From NCBI GenBank assembly GCA_023376005.1, contig CM042145.1, positions 15,436,482-15,500,481 on the forward strand: a stretch of DNA of 64,000 bases, written 5' to 3'. Made by a program: the position numbers and the translations under genes. Under the pieces are notes generated by a model that searched no databases, was not told where the DNA came from, and saw nothing but the letters and a program-made list of their open reading frames with translations. The stretch is from Doryteuthis pealeii (Eukaryota > Mollusca > Cephalopoda > Myopsida > Loliginidae). Shown here piece after piece: positions 9,470 through 18,721 of the stretch; position 1 is the first letter of the stretch, and each line of letters starts with the position of its first letter.

Positions 9470-10250
9470 CTCTGGGCGGCATAAAAATTACTTTTTGAAA
9501 AATATAGCCTGAGTGGGTGGGAGTTTAAAATTCAATGTCAGAGGGTTTGTATCATAAGTAAGTAAAATTATCAAATTTAACAAAAGAGTAAAAAAATAAA
9601 ACAATTTGAAATGGAAACTTAATTCTGTCCTCCTCAAATAAAATGTTGTGTGCATCTATTAATTATTAACTAAATAATTATTTTGAATATTTTACACATA
9701 GATTTTTCTCAAAATCATTAGTATTTATTTATTTGTAAACTTTTTAGTTAACCTCTTGATACTGAAAAAAATGACTATTTCTTGTTTGTAAAAAATTTTC
9801 TCGTAAGACTCTATACGTTAGATAACTTTAAATATATATTAATATAAAACAAACAATACATAAATATATAATATCGGGCATGTATTTATTAAAACTTGTT
9901 TTAAAAAACAATTTGCATACTCAAATTTTGTGTGTATATAATATGAGGTTGTTCTTTATTCTATGTGTTGACAATGTTGGATAGTGTGACATAAGCAGTG
10001 ACATAGTTTTGGTTACAGACAAATAGAGACCTAATCTCCATTATTAATAGATTAGGAATCATCCACTCCTTTCTGATTGTCATGGATTTTCTAACAATAG
10101 GAATCTAACAGATTCACAGGTCATCTGGTTTGAATAAAAAAGAATCAAAAACAATAACAGCACTATTAAAAGTTCATGTTTTATAATGGTCACGGAATGT
10201 GAAATATGTGATGGCATCTAAACTACATCGCTCATATGTACTTTTTAACA
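9470..10250. other. AT-rich intergenic stretch, nothing recognised
   Basis: No open frame, RNA gene or repeat family that I could match. It contains scattered (TA) runs. Confidence 0.5.
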
Positions 10251-10449
10251 CAGGGATGGTTTAACGACGGTGCTCAGACACATGCGCATGGACAAGGTAA
10301 AAAGAAACCCTGACCCTGGTTACTGGTCCCCATAACAAGGGTCAGAAGGTTCAGGCAAGAAAAAAGAAAAAAAAAAAAAAAGAAAAAAAAAAAGAAATCT
10401 CGTGGATAAATGTCATTGAGTGATGGTATTTAAACTACATCTCTCATCT

Positions 10450-10545
10450 GAAATATGTGATGACGTAATAAACAATATGTGGTGATGTAATAAACAATAC
10501 GTGATGATGTAATAAACAATATGTGGTGATGTAATAAACAATGAG
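10450..10545. repeat. Short tandem repeat, ~22-bp unit, 4 copies
   Basis: Four copies of A(A/G/C)(T/A)ATGTG(G/A)TGA(T/C)GTAATAAACA in a row, with small differences. A 24-nt perfect palindrome ATGACATTCT/AGAATGTCAT lies just downstream at about 10659-10682. Confidence 0.8.
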
Positions 10546-10892
10546 TAAAGTGATTAATGCAGAAACGTAGAAACAAATAGACTCTTATTTTTTACAAACT
10601 TCCCAGATTTTATTTTCATTTTTAGTGTTATATAATTCCTAATTATGTACACACACATGACATTCTATATAGAATGTCATGTACACACCATAATAAGTTC
10701 ATATTCATTGTTTTAAAAAATGTTTTTTTTTTATTACTGATAAAAAAAGCATTCTTCAAAACAACAAATATTTATTTTTCAACACAATCTCTTTCATTGT
10801 CAATGCAGTTTCTGTATTTACCACCATATAAGATGTCACCCCCCCAAAAAAAAACAAATTCCACTGTATAATGTACTGTATCTTATGACTGA

Positions 10893-11010
10893 CTGATTGA
10901 TTAATTGATTTTAATGGCATGTCAACCAGTCTAGGGTTATTTTATGCATATAAATTAGGGAATTGCATTAATTGTGTGTTCACATTTACATTTTTTGTGT
11001 AGTTATTTCT
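10893..11010 (-). repeat. Family E 3' end, minus strand
   Basis: Reverse complement of the family-E tail: (TTGA)n, TTTTAATGGCATGTCAACC, GGGTTATTTTATGC. It sits directly upstream of SINE-B copy 2. Confidence 0.75.
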
Positions 11011-11032
11011 TAATTATTTCAAGGGGCTGTTT

Positions 11033-11275
11033 AGCTCAGTCAGTAGAGCACACACCTAGGAGTCGCAAGGTTCCTGGTTCGATACCAGTCCCCACCAACT
11101 TAGCACATAAGTAGCACAGATTAGGTAATCTTATCTGTGTGGTAAAGTGTGGAGCTAACGGTAAGCGTGGCGCTCCACCTCAGCAAAAACAATCTCCCTA
11201 GTCTAAGGCTAGCAAAAAGGGGATAGACTCCCTTGCTATCTGGTTGATACTGACAATAGGCTACTCTGCCCACAA
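11033..11275 (+). mobile_element. SINE-B, tRNA-Lys-like head, copy 2
   Basis: GGGGCTGTTTAGCTCAGTCAGTAGAGC, AGGTTCCTGGTTCGATACC, CGCTCCACCTCAGC, ACAATCTCCCTAGTCTA, GGGGATAGACTCCCT. It is less diverged in the tRNA-like part than copy 1. No CCA-end pairing, so not a functional tRNA. Confidence 0.9.
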
Positions 11276-11339
11276 ATTATTTCTTAAGAGTTTTTTTTTC
11301 CACAAGGTCCTACCAAATACAAATCCTTTTTAAACAGAT

Positions 11340-12340
11340 CTATTTGATCATTCCACGACTCACCATAGGGCATCCACTGTGCACAGGGGGGCCTTAGAAT
11401 ACACTGTGTGGGGGGTAGACGGAGTGAGAACAAGTTAACTCACTACATTAGGCACTGACTCACTGAGATAGTGTGTTTTAGGACTACACACTACACTGAC
11501 TACATCCCCTGCAGAGGGTACCTTATTTGACTCACTGAGTCCTCTAATAAACTTTATCTTTGTCGGAGAGGCTTAGAATACACTGACTCCAACGAATCCC
11601 TAGACTTTACTTATCACAGAACAATTACCAGGGAAGGATGTGAAAATAAGTGTCTCTACAGAACTCTACCACCAGCAAACTTTCTAGGCATTGTATCAGC
11701 AGACGTTCTAAGGCTGATAAAATAGCATACTAATAGAAGGCTGAAGAACGAGAAACGACCTGACGAAGAGTCTTAACAACATTCAACCAGCGACCAGAAT
11801 ACCCCTGATATCACCACTTCTCCAACGAACAGTATTTAACCTCACAGATAAGTCTCGTAGCAAATACCAATAAAATTTGCAACAACATTTCTGTACTTTT
11901 TGATAATACAAGTGTCTGCATTTTATATTTATATTTGTTTCTTTCTTTCGTCCGAAATAGCCAACTACAGAGAATAAGGGCTCCAACGAATCCCTGTAAA
12001 TACTCTTAAAGGTACCTGCTGTGGTTGGTAGAGTTACATTTATATAACTTTTATTATAACATATATGGGGAACGAAGTTCCCCAGGCTATATAATGTCAC
12101 AAGTGTCCAAACATACATAGTAGTGTAATAGAGGTAAAATAGGTGGAAGCCACTTACTGTAAGTAGAGGCTGTGGCGTCTGGCATGCAACATAGGTGTCT
12201 GCTGGAGAGAGGTGACAAGCACGTCCGCACTTGTTCTGTGGCATATGAAAAAGAGGGTTCTCTTCTTGGTTTCCTGTGCCACATGACCAAAATAGGGCCT
12301 CCTGACACAGGAGATTACCCAAAACCCTCAGACATGGGAG
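11340..12340. other. Repeat-like region of unclear identity
   Basis: 11380-11640 has pieces resembling the family-E head (GGCTTAGAATACACTGA, CCCCTGCAGAGGGTA) twice. From 11585 to 12340 there is moderately GC-rich sequence with the phrase CTCCAACGAATCCCT twice (about 11589 and 11980). A 227-codon minus-strand frame crosses 11783-12466, but it begins inside a SINE-C and shows no domain I know; I do not call it a gene. Confidence 0.35.
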
Positions 12341-12349
12341 ACTGCTCTT

Positions 12350-12727
12350 ACAGTAGTATTGTGGTAGTTGGTGCACTGACATTCCGTGTGTCATTTGGGA
12401 GTCTGCAGGTTCAATCCTGGTCAAGGGCGACAGTAGCATAGAATAATAATTAACACAGCTTAACACCTGTGCCTCAGCTATGGTTAGCGGAATGAGAACA
12501 GGATACCCCCATGGATTAAATAAAGGGTTGGGTTCAAAGTTTCATGATGGCTCCCGATTATGACAAGAAGGTTCCAGAGTTTGTAAAGAAGGTTCCTGAG
12601 TTTGAGAAGGCTCTCGAGTCTGACAAGAAATACCTGAAGAAGGCCGAGGGGCACATCAGCCGAAACATTGTACTGATAATGATAAAGATGAGGACAATAG
12701 TCCGAATAATCCAAATAATACTAATGT
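12350..12727 (+). mobile_element. SINE-C, uninterrupted copy
   Basis: GGTGCACTGACATT...GTCTGCAGGTTCAATCCTGG is a tRNA-like promoter end (B box GGTTCAATCC). Then ACAGTAGCATAGAATAATAATTAACACAGCTTAACACC, GGGTTGGGTTCAAAG, and the 3' module CCTGAAGAAGGCCGAGGGGCACATCAGCCGAAAC...GATGAGGACAATAGTCCGAATAATCC. Short imperfect GACAAGAAGGTTCC(A/T)GAGTTTG repeats sit between the two halves. Confidence 0.8.
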
Positions 12728-12733
12728 AGTCTA

Positions 12734-13074
12734 ATGCAAAAACTTATGCTTTATGAGTTTGAACTGGGCCATAACACTGTGAAAGCAGCCAAAAACATTT
12801 GTTGTTACAAAAAGGTGAAGGCGCAGTTGATCACCGTACAAAAACCAGATGGTTCAGGAAAATTTCACCCAGGCAGCAATGATGATCAGATCGTGGATTC
12901 CAAAGCCATGCCACAGGGTTAAATCTAGTGAGTAGTACTTGGGGAGTATCAGGCGAACTTGGCATTTCAAAAACCAATATATAGTTTGTTACCTTCACAA
13001 TCTTGTCAGAAGCATCTGGAGCCACCGAATTATGCCTCGCATTATCAAAATATTGCAAAACTTTTGACTCACCC
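12734..13074 (+). pseudogene. Mariner-type element 1, internally deleted; transposase N-terminus
   Basis: From 12734 a frame reads KLMLYEFELGHNTVKAAKNICC, the start of a mariner transposase helix-turn-helix region, then degenerates. It ends at CAAAACTTTTGACTCACCC, the terminal inverted repeat found on the copy at 30035-30541, followed by TA. The 5' terminus and catalytic core are missing. An additional piece (YEFELVHNAMEATKNICC-like) lies at about 13695-13805. Confidence 0.8.
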
Positions 13075-13199
13075 TAGTATCTTTGTTTTCACTTTTAAAA
13101 CCATCACAGTTATTTACTAAGGTTAGCTTATATGTGGAACAAGGCTTGATGCATGGGGCACTCGGTGAGACTCAAACAAGTAGTTATCTTGGAGGTATG

Positions 13200-13465
13200 T
13201 GATGTAATGGGGACCATTGCAGGAAATAGCCATGATGAGACGAGTTCAAATCCTGGACAAGGCTGTTTGCATTTTCTTGGGAAAGGTATGAATCCAACTC
13301 TTCTCCTTCCAGCTATGGGTAAATAGTAGGAAAGATTGGGCTCTTTAACCTTGATTAAGCAACCAGTCTAGGAGAAGGGGAAAAAAACCTGTTAAACACC
13401 ACTTAAGAAATTGACCTTGTGTCACATCCTGCTCATGTTGAGGGGTTGGTAAATATATATATATG
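13200..13465 (+). mobile_element. SINE-A copy with minus-strand SINE-B head at its end
   Basis: Family-A body (GAGTTCAAATCCTGGACAAGG, CCTTCCAGCTATGGGTAAATAG, CCAGTCTAGGAGAAG) ending GAGGGGTTGGTAAATATATATATAT. Immediately after, 13465-13491 is GCTCTACCAGCTGAGCTAAACCAGCCC, the reverse complement of a SINE-B head. Confidence 0.85.
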
Positions 13466-13517
13466 CTCTACCAGCTGAGCTAAACCAGCCCATGCACCTC
13501 CTTATACAAGATCTTAA

Positions 13518-13695
13518 TGGAAGCGTGTGGTGTAATGGTTAGAGTCATAGAAATGGACTCTTCAACCAGAGTTCAAATCCTGAACAAGGCTGTTTGCATT
13601 TCACATAGTACTAATACCCTTTGGAAAGGTATGAATCCAACTCTTCTCCTTCCAGCTATGGGTAAATAGTAGGGCAGATTGGGCTCTTTAACCTT
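13518..13695 (+). mobile_element. SINE-A 5' two-thirds
   Basis: GGAAGCGTGTGGTGTAATGGTTAGAGTCATAG, GTTCAAATCCTGAACAAGG, CCTTCCAGCTATGGGTAAATAG, ending at GGGCTCTTTAACCTT. From there it joins a mariner fragment without the SINE tail. Another 45-nt family-A head scrap lies at about 13985-14030. Confidence 0.8.
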
Positions 13696-14228
13696 ATTCT
13701 TTATGAGTTTGAACTGGTTCATAATGCCATGGAAGCAACCAAAAACATTTGTTGTGCAGTTGATCACAGTACAGTAACCAGATAGTTGGAGGAATTTCAC
13801 AACGACTATTATTTACTCTGGAGACCACTCCTGTAATGAATTGCTCTCACATGGGAAATGTTTAGTAAAATATCTCACTTGGTATGAAAGATAGGTACAT
13901 CCTGTTAAGTAGGTAATTATATTGCTTGGTAATACAAAAGAAGGCACTGATTGCTTAACAGCTATCGTCTTAAGAAATGAACTTGGCCAACTGAGTTCAA
14001 ATCCTGAGCAAGGCTGTTTGCATTTCACATCTTATAACAATGGAGATTGTGTGTCTGTCAGTCTGTAAACGAAACTATGTCATCACCAACATCACAATTC
14101 CCTTTGTTATTTATGTTATATTCTCAATGGTTATTGAATAAACATTATTTAATCTTAATTAGCATCTTAATTATTAACAATGTCTCTATTAAGGTTTAGC
14201 CGAGATAGATTTGCCTCAAAACAGCCCA

Positions 14229-14828
14229 TATTATTAATGGGTATTTGCCTCATACCCCACTTGTATGGGCTGGGCACAAGGCCTTGTTTTAACGTGGGCT
14301 CACCCACAAGTCGAAGCTCATGGGTAGGAAAGAACAAAAATTCCGTTGATCCCTTCAGCATTCCCCAAGGGGGGTGCCTCAGGTGCTGGGCAATAAACCC
14401 AGCCTTGCCCCTTTAAATCGAGGGGGCAGGTATTGCCTGGGGGGATAGCCCCCTGGGATCAACGCTATTAATTTAACACACAGGTCCAGTGGCCGAAGCG
14501 CACCGGACCCTCGTCCCGAAGGATGGGTTATTAATGGGTATTTGCCTCATACCCCACTTGTATGGGCTGGGCACAAGGCCTCATTTTAACGTGGGCCCAC
14601 CCACAAGCTGAAGCTCATGGGTGGGAAAGAACAAAAATTGCGTCGATCCCTTTGGCATTCCCCCTCAAGGGAGGCGCCTCAGGCGCTGGGCAATAAACCC
14701 AGCCCTGCCCCCAAGGGGGCAGGTATTGCCTGGGGAGATAGCCCCCTGGGACCGACGCTATTAATTTAACACACAGGTCCAGTGGCCGAAGCACACCGGA
14801 CCCCCATCCCGAAGGATGGGTTATTAAT
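14229..14828. repeat. GC-rich, highly foldable ~298-bp unit in tandem duplicate
   Basis: Two copies (about 14229-14527 and 14528-14828) of a sequence much richer in GC than its surroundings, each running from TTATTAATGGGTATTTGCCTC to CCCGAAGGATGGG. Inside each copy I see several potential stems: an outer one (CGTTGATCCC with GGGATCAACG in copy 1), GCTGGG/CCCAGC, CTGCCCCC/GGGGGCAG (copy 2), GGCAATA/TATTGCC, GTCC(A)GTG/CACCGGAC and CCCATCC-CGAA-GGATGGG (copy 2). No protein frame is conserved between copies. I do not recognise the family; the folds suggest a structured RNA or foldback element. Confidence 0.75.
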
Positions 14829-15099
14829 GTGTTTTAAATCCTGCGATGTGTGTTATATACCATTAAGAAATTAGATGTTTACATAGTGTATGGTGTGAAT
14901 AATTTGCATACTGGTTTTAATAAAACCGTGTATAATAAATAATTACTTGGTGTTATTGATTTCTGATATTATTATCTTATTATTAAACGTATAAAAAGCA
15001 AACCTGTGTATAATTTTATATTGAAATCAATTAGAATAAAGTAAAAATAAATATAAAACTTAAATATTTGTACCCGGAGGGCGCATTTTTTTTGCTAGT

Positions 15100-15230
15100 A
15101 GTGCTGATATCCTTGGGAAAGGTATGAATGCAACTATTCTCCCTCCAGCTATGGGAAGTAGAGAATACTGGGATCTTGAACTTAGGTATGGCAACCAGTC
15201 TAGGAGAAGGAAAACCCTGAATTCAAATGA
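15100..15230 (+). mobile_element. SINE-A body fragment
   Basis: GCTGATATCCTTGGGAAAGGTATGAATG, CCTCCAGCTATGGG, CAACCAGTCTAGGAGAAGG, CCCTGAATTCAAA. The tRNA-like head is missing. Confidence 0.8.
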
Positions 15231-15369
15231 ATTGTTGATCTGGAAGGGAATGGGCTCCACCAAACTATTCATACCCATGACACACTACATTAATAGCACC
15301 CCCATGACCAAACCAGGGTATGGGTCCATTACACCATAAGAGGCATCCAGGATAAGATTTGAAAAAAAA

Positions 15370-15725
15370 TTAGTGAAATAGATCACTAATTAGGACTGAG
15401 CCTATTCTAGTAGTGACCACCCCAAGTGGAGTTTAACAGGTTTGAATTCAGAGTTTTCCTTTTCCTAGACTCGTTACCTAACCAAGGTTAAAAAACCCAA
15501 TCTGCCCTACTATTTAACCATAGCTGGAGGGAGATTATTAAGATTCATACCTTTCCCAAAGGTATTAACACTATGGGAACTGTAGCTTCGTCCACAATTT
15601 AAACTCATGTCAACAAGTCCATTTCCTACGACTCTAACCATTAGAACATGCACCTCCAACACTAGACCACGTGCCTCCAACACTAGACCACGTGCCTCCA
15701 ACACTAGACCATGTGCCTCCAACAA
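15370..15725 (-). mobile_element. SINE-A, minus strand, with iterated 5' head
   Basis: Full family-A body in reverse (AATAGATCACTAATTAGGACTGAG ... CCATAGCTGGAGGGAG ... CATACCTTTCCC ... TCCTACGACTCTAACCATTAG). Beyond the normal 5' end, a 21-nt unit (minus strand GGAGGCACGTGGTCTAGTGTT) is repeated three to four times at 15644-15722. Confidence 0.9.
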
Positions 15726-16129
15726 TATCTTACTATGATCTTACTATAAAGACAGTATTAGTATTTACTAAGCTTAGATTCATCAGGCACAAGGACACAT
15801 ATGTAGGACACTCAGTCAGGCTCAAACTCACTATATAGTAGTCATGGTTGGCTAGACTAATTCAATAAAACTTAACAAAAGGAGAAGTACTCTAAAATAT
15901 CTATATACAGTTATTTACTAAACTTAGTTAAAACACTGTATAGAATTATTTGTGGTAGAACTTTCCTCAGATTAGTCTGGTCAGGCACAGTCATACTAAT
16001 ATAGTAAGTGGATAAAATTCACAAGAAACTGGTCCACAGGACTAAATTGTTATGCATTGTTTTATTGTAGAGTATGGGGTATAAGTCGTTTTGGGTGTTC
16101 TACAGGTTTAAATGTAGCTTTATATTCTT

Positions 16130-16440
16130 TGCTGCATGTTCTTAGGGTTTTTTGCTTGGTACCCCATCTCATTTGGCGGTCGTGCTGAAACGGAAGGGAT
16201 TTAAGGAACGAAAAGGAAAGAGACAAAGGCAAGAGATAGTTTTATGACTTAGGCTTTATTTACCGGCCATAGTCGCCTGTAGCAAGGGAATATCCCTCTG
16301 GCTAGTAGGAGCGATCAAACCCAGTTAAGACCTAAAACGAAATGGCTGAGATATTCTTTTGGGGGTCGGGGGACGGTCCTTTTTGTCGAACATGCGCAGA
16401 GGGTTCTTCCGGTGAAGGCCCCAGGGGAGTTTTTGTTTTT
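16130..16440 (-). repeat. GC-richer segment, LTR-like, unassigned
   Basis: On the minus strand it has GCGCATG, then GGTAAATAAAGCC as a possible poly(A) signal and a pyrimidine-rich end. It resembles an LTR in composition, but I could not define TG...CA ends or a target duplication. No coding was recognised. Confidence 0.25.
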
Positions 16441-16536
16441 TTGTTTGTTTTTTTCATTCTAATTTTATTTTCGTTTATTTCAATCCCCACAATAGGTTCA
16501 ATATTTTGTGGTACACTATCATAGAAATATATATTG

Positions 16537-17346
16537 GAGTTGGAGGCTGTGGTGTAATGGTTAGAGTCGAAGGAAATGGACTCGCCGACCGAGTTCAAAT
16601 CCTGGACGAAGCTACAGGTCACATAGCGCTAATACTTTTAGGAAAGGTATGAACCCAACTACTCTCCCTCCAGCTATGGGTAAATAGTAGGGCAGACTGG
16701 GCTCTTTAACCTTTGTTGGCAACCAGTCTAGGAGAAAGGAAAACTCTGAATTCAAACCTGTCACTACTAGAATAGGCTCAGTCTTAATTAGTGATCTTAA
16801 AAAAAAAATACAAATATACTTTTTACCATTGGTCTATACTGTTATTATCAGAAAAAAGTCATAATAATAATACTTTTGGGAAAGGTATGAATCCAACTAC
16901 TCTCCTTCCAGCTATGGGTAAATAGTAGGGCAGACTGGGCTCTTTAACCTTTGTTAGGCAACCAGTCTAGGAGAAGGAAAACTCTGAATTCAAACCTGTC
17001 ACTACTAGAATAGGCTCAGTCTAATTAGTGATCTTAAAAAAAAATATAAATATACTTTTTACCATTGGTCTATACTGTTATTATCAGAAAAAAGACATAA
17101 TAGAATAATACTTTTGGGAAAGGTATGAATCCAACTACTCTCCTTCCAGCTATGGGTAAATAGTAGGGCAGACTGGGCTCTTTAACCTTTGTTAGGCAAC
17201 CAGTCTAGGAGAAGGAAAACTCTGAATTCAAACCTGTCACTACTAGAATAGGCTCAGTCCTAATTAGTGATCTTAAAAAACAGAAAAACAAATATACTTT
17301 TTACCATTGGTCTATACTGTTATTATCAGAAAAAAGACATAATAGA
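16537..17346 (+). mobile_element. SINE-A with a 238-bp tandem triplication of body and flank
   Basis: A full SINE-A head (TGTGGTGTAATGGTTAGAGTC, GAGTTCAAATCCTGG) at 16537 is followed by the body. The body from AATACTTTT(A/G)GGAAAGG and 3' flank (ACTTTTTACCATTGGTCTATACTG, ATCAGAAAAAAG) is then repeated at exact 238-nt steps (anchor TACTTTT at 16633, 16871, 17109). Copies 2 and 3 lack the tRNA-like head. The repeat includes non-SINE flank, so it is DNA-level tandem duplication and not three insertions. Confidence 0.92.
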
Positions 17347-17349
17347 ATT

Positions 17350-18400
17350 ACTATGTAATGGTTTATTTTAAATGAGACAGCCACTTGAATATAGGTAGTG
17401 ACAGGTAAAGGTGTGTATGTGTATTGTGTATTGTGTACATTGTACAAATATGTACATTTTCGATAGTAGATCTCAATATATTGAAAATATAAATGAAGCT
17501 ATCATAAAAGTGTTTCAATATTAGAGTGTATATGTGTAAGTATATGTATGTACTTTTACATGTATGTGAATATGTATGTGAGTATATGAAGTGCCAAAGA
17601 AAAGAATAAAGAAAAGGTAAAAGGTATGAATCAGGTGTGGGTGGGGGATAGAAGGTGATTGAAAACTGTAAGTTGATAAATAATCAACATAAAGAACAAT
17701 AATCACAATTTTACACGTGTTTGTATGAATTTTTTTGAGTATAAAATTTTGTCAGTTTACACAATGAAGTTTATTGATAGCCTCCAAAATGTGAAATAAG
17801 ACCTTCGTATAAATACAATTATTTTCTTCTTTTAATTAACTAATTTGTTTTTTTGTTGTTTTCTTTTCTTTTAATAATGTTGAGAGAAAAAGTTATAGTT
17901 TTTTCTTTTAATATCTATTTCGTATAACTTTTAAAAAGAGATAAAAAGATAGCAAAACTCCAAACTATTGTAACATATTTTGTTATTTAGTATCGTTTTT
18001 TTTTTAAAAAAAAAAACATCTTTTTATATAAAAGCACAGCAGTAGACTCTTCTATTATTTTTCTAAAAAGCAATTTGTATATTTCAAATTGTTCAAATAG
18101 AGAGAAATCATTAAATATGAAATTGGTAATTATCTTGTTTGGACTTCTCTTATTTTTTTGTGCAAAACAAAGAAATTAGTTAATAAATAACTATTTTAAA
18201 AAAGCGTCTGCAAAGTTTAAATTTAAAATACCCTTATTTTAAGGAGAATTATAAAAAAAATAAAGAAATGAGAATATATGATGCTAGGTAGACAAATTTA
18301 TTGTATTTTAAGAGAGAAAAAAAGTAAAAAGAATAATTCATTGTTTTCATTTTTATGGAAGTAATACGTTCGGAGAGTAACTTTCTGACCAACACCGAAC
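17350..18400. other. AT-rich sequence upstream of the promoter
   Basis: Contains TGTGTAT/TATG-type low-complexity (17400-17600) and many A and T runs. No family or gene was recognised. Distal promoter elements could be here but none is supported. Confidence 0.5.
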
Positions 18401-18559
18401 TTGTGGCAATGCGCATGCGTGAAAGGCTTAGTTGTTGCGCCATTATGGTAAGCACAACACTGGCAGACGTTCTTACAAGTGTTTATTTATTTCTACATCA
18501 AACACGGTGATACATTTTGTTAACCTCCATTTCTTATCAAGGAGTCTTTCTGGTTGGTG
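18400..18559 (+). promoter_or_regulatory. Probable proximal promoter / 5' UTR of the UBE2Q gene
   Basis: Just upstream of exon 1 base composition rises and CpG appears. TGCGCATGCGT at 18410-18420 matches the NRF-1 site, typical of TATA-less housekeeping promoters. GCGCCATTATGG nearby (about 18437-18448) loosely resembles a YY1 site. No TATA box is obvious. The transcription start cannot be placed from sequence alone; somewhere in 18400-18470 is likely. Confidence 0.5.
18445..18510 (+). other. Possible upstream ORF (21 codons) in the 5' leader
   Basis: ATG at 18445 opens a 21-codon frame ending at TGA 18508-18510, 49 nt before the UBE2Q start. It would matter only if transcription starts upstream of it. 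The ATG is directly followed by GTAAGC, so the same place could instead be a donor for an untranslated first exon. Neither reading is proven. Confidence 0.25.
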
Positions 18560-18721
18560 ATGGCTTGTCTGGCCACTTTGAAACGAGACATTAAACTACT
18601 TGAAGCTGCATTTCCAAAAGCTCACGAACGATTTCAAATTCTATCAGCTTCCGTAGACGAGCTCGCCTGCCGTTTCGTCGGACGGGAAGGCGAATATTAC
18701 GATATTCATGCCAACATAACG
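18560..18721 (+). CDS. UBE2Q2: UBE2Q exon 1 (residues 1-54)
   Basis: Starts at ATG 18560 in a good context (G at -3 and +4). The frame is closed upstream by TAA at 18521-18523 with no other in-frame ATG between. It encodes [10 protein letters not shown] through HANIT, matching the UBE2Q N-terminus (HERF, VDEL). It ends in ACG followed by the donor GTAAGC; intron 1 is phase 0. Reading through the donor would add only nine residues before a stop. Confidence 0.93.

Noticed and set aside
11783..12466. 227-codon open frame on the minus strand, the longest in the window
   Set aside because: It starts inside a SINE-C, crosses repeat-like sequence and shows no domain or family I know; the length is within chance for a GC-richer patch.
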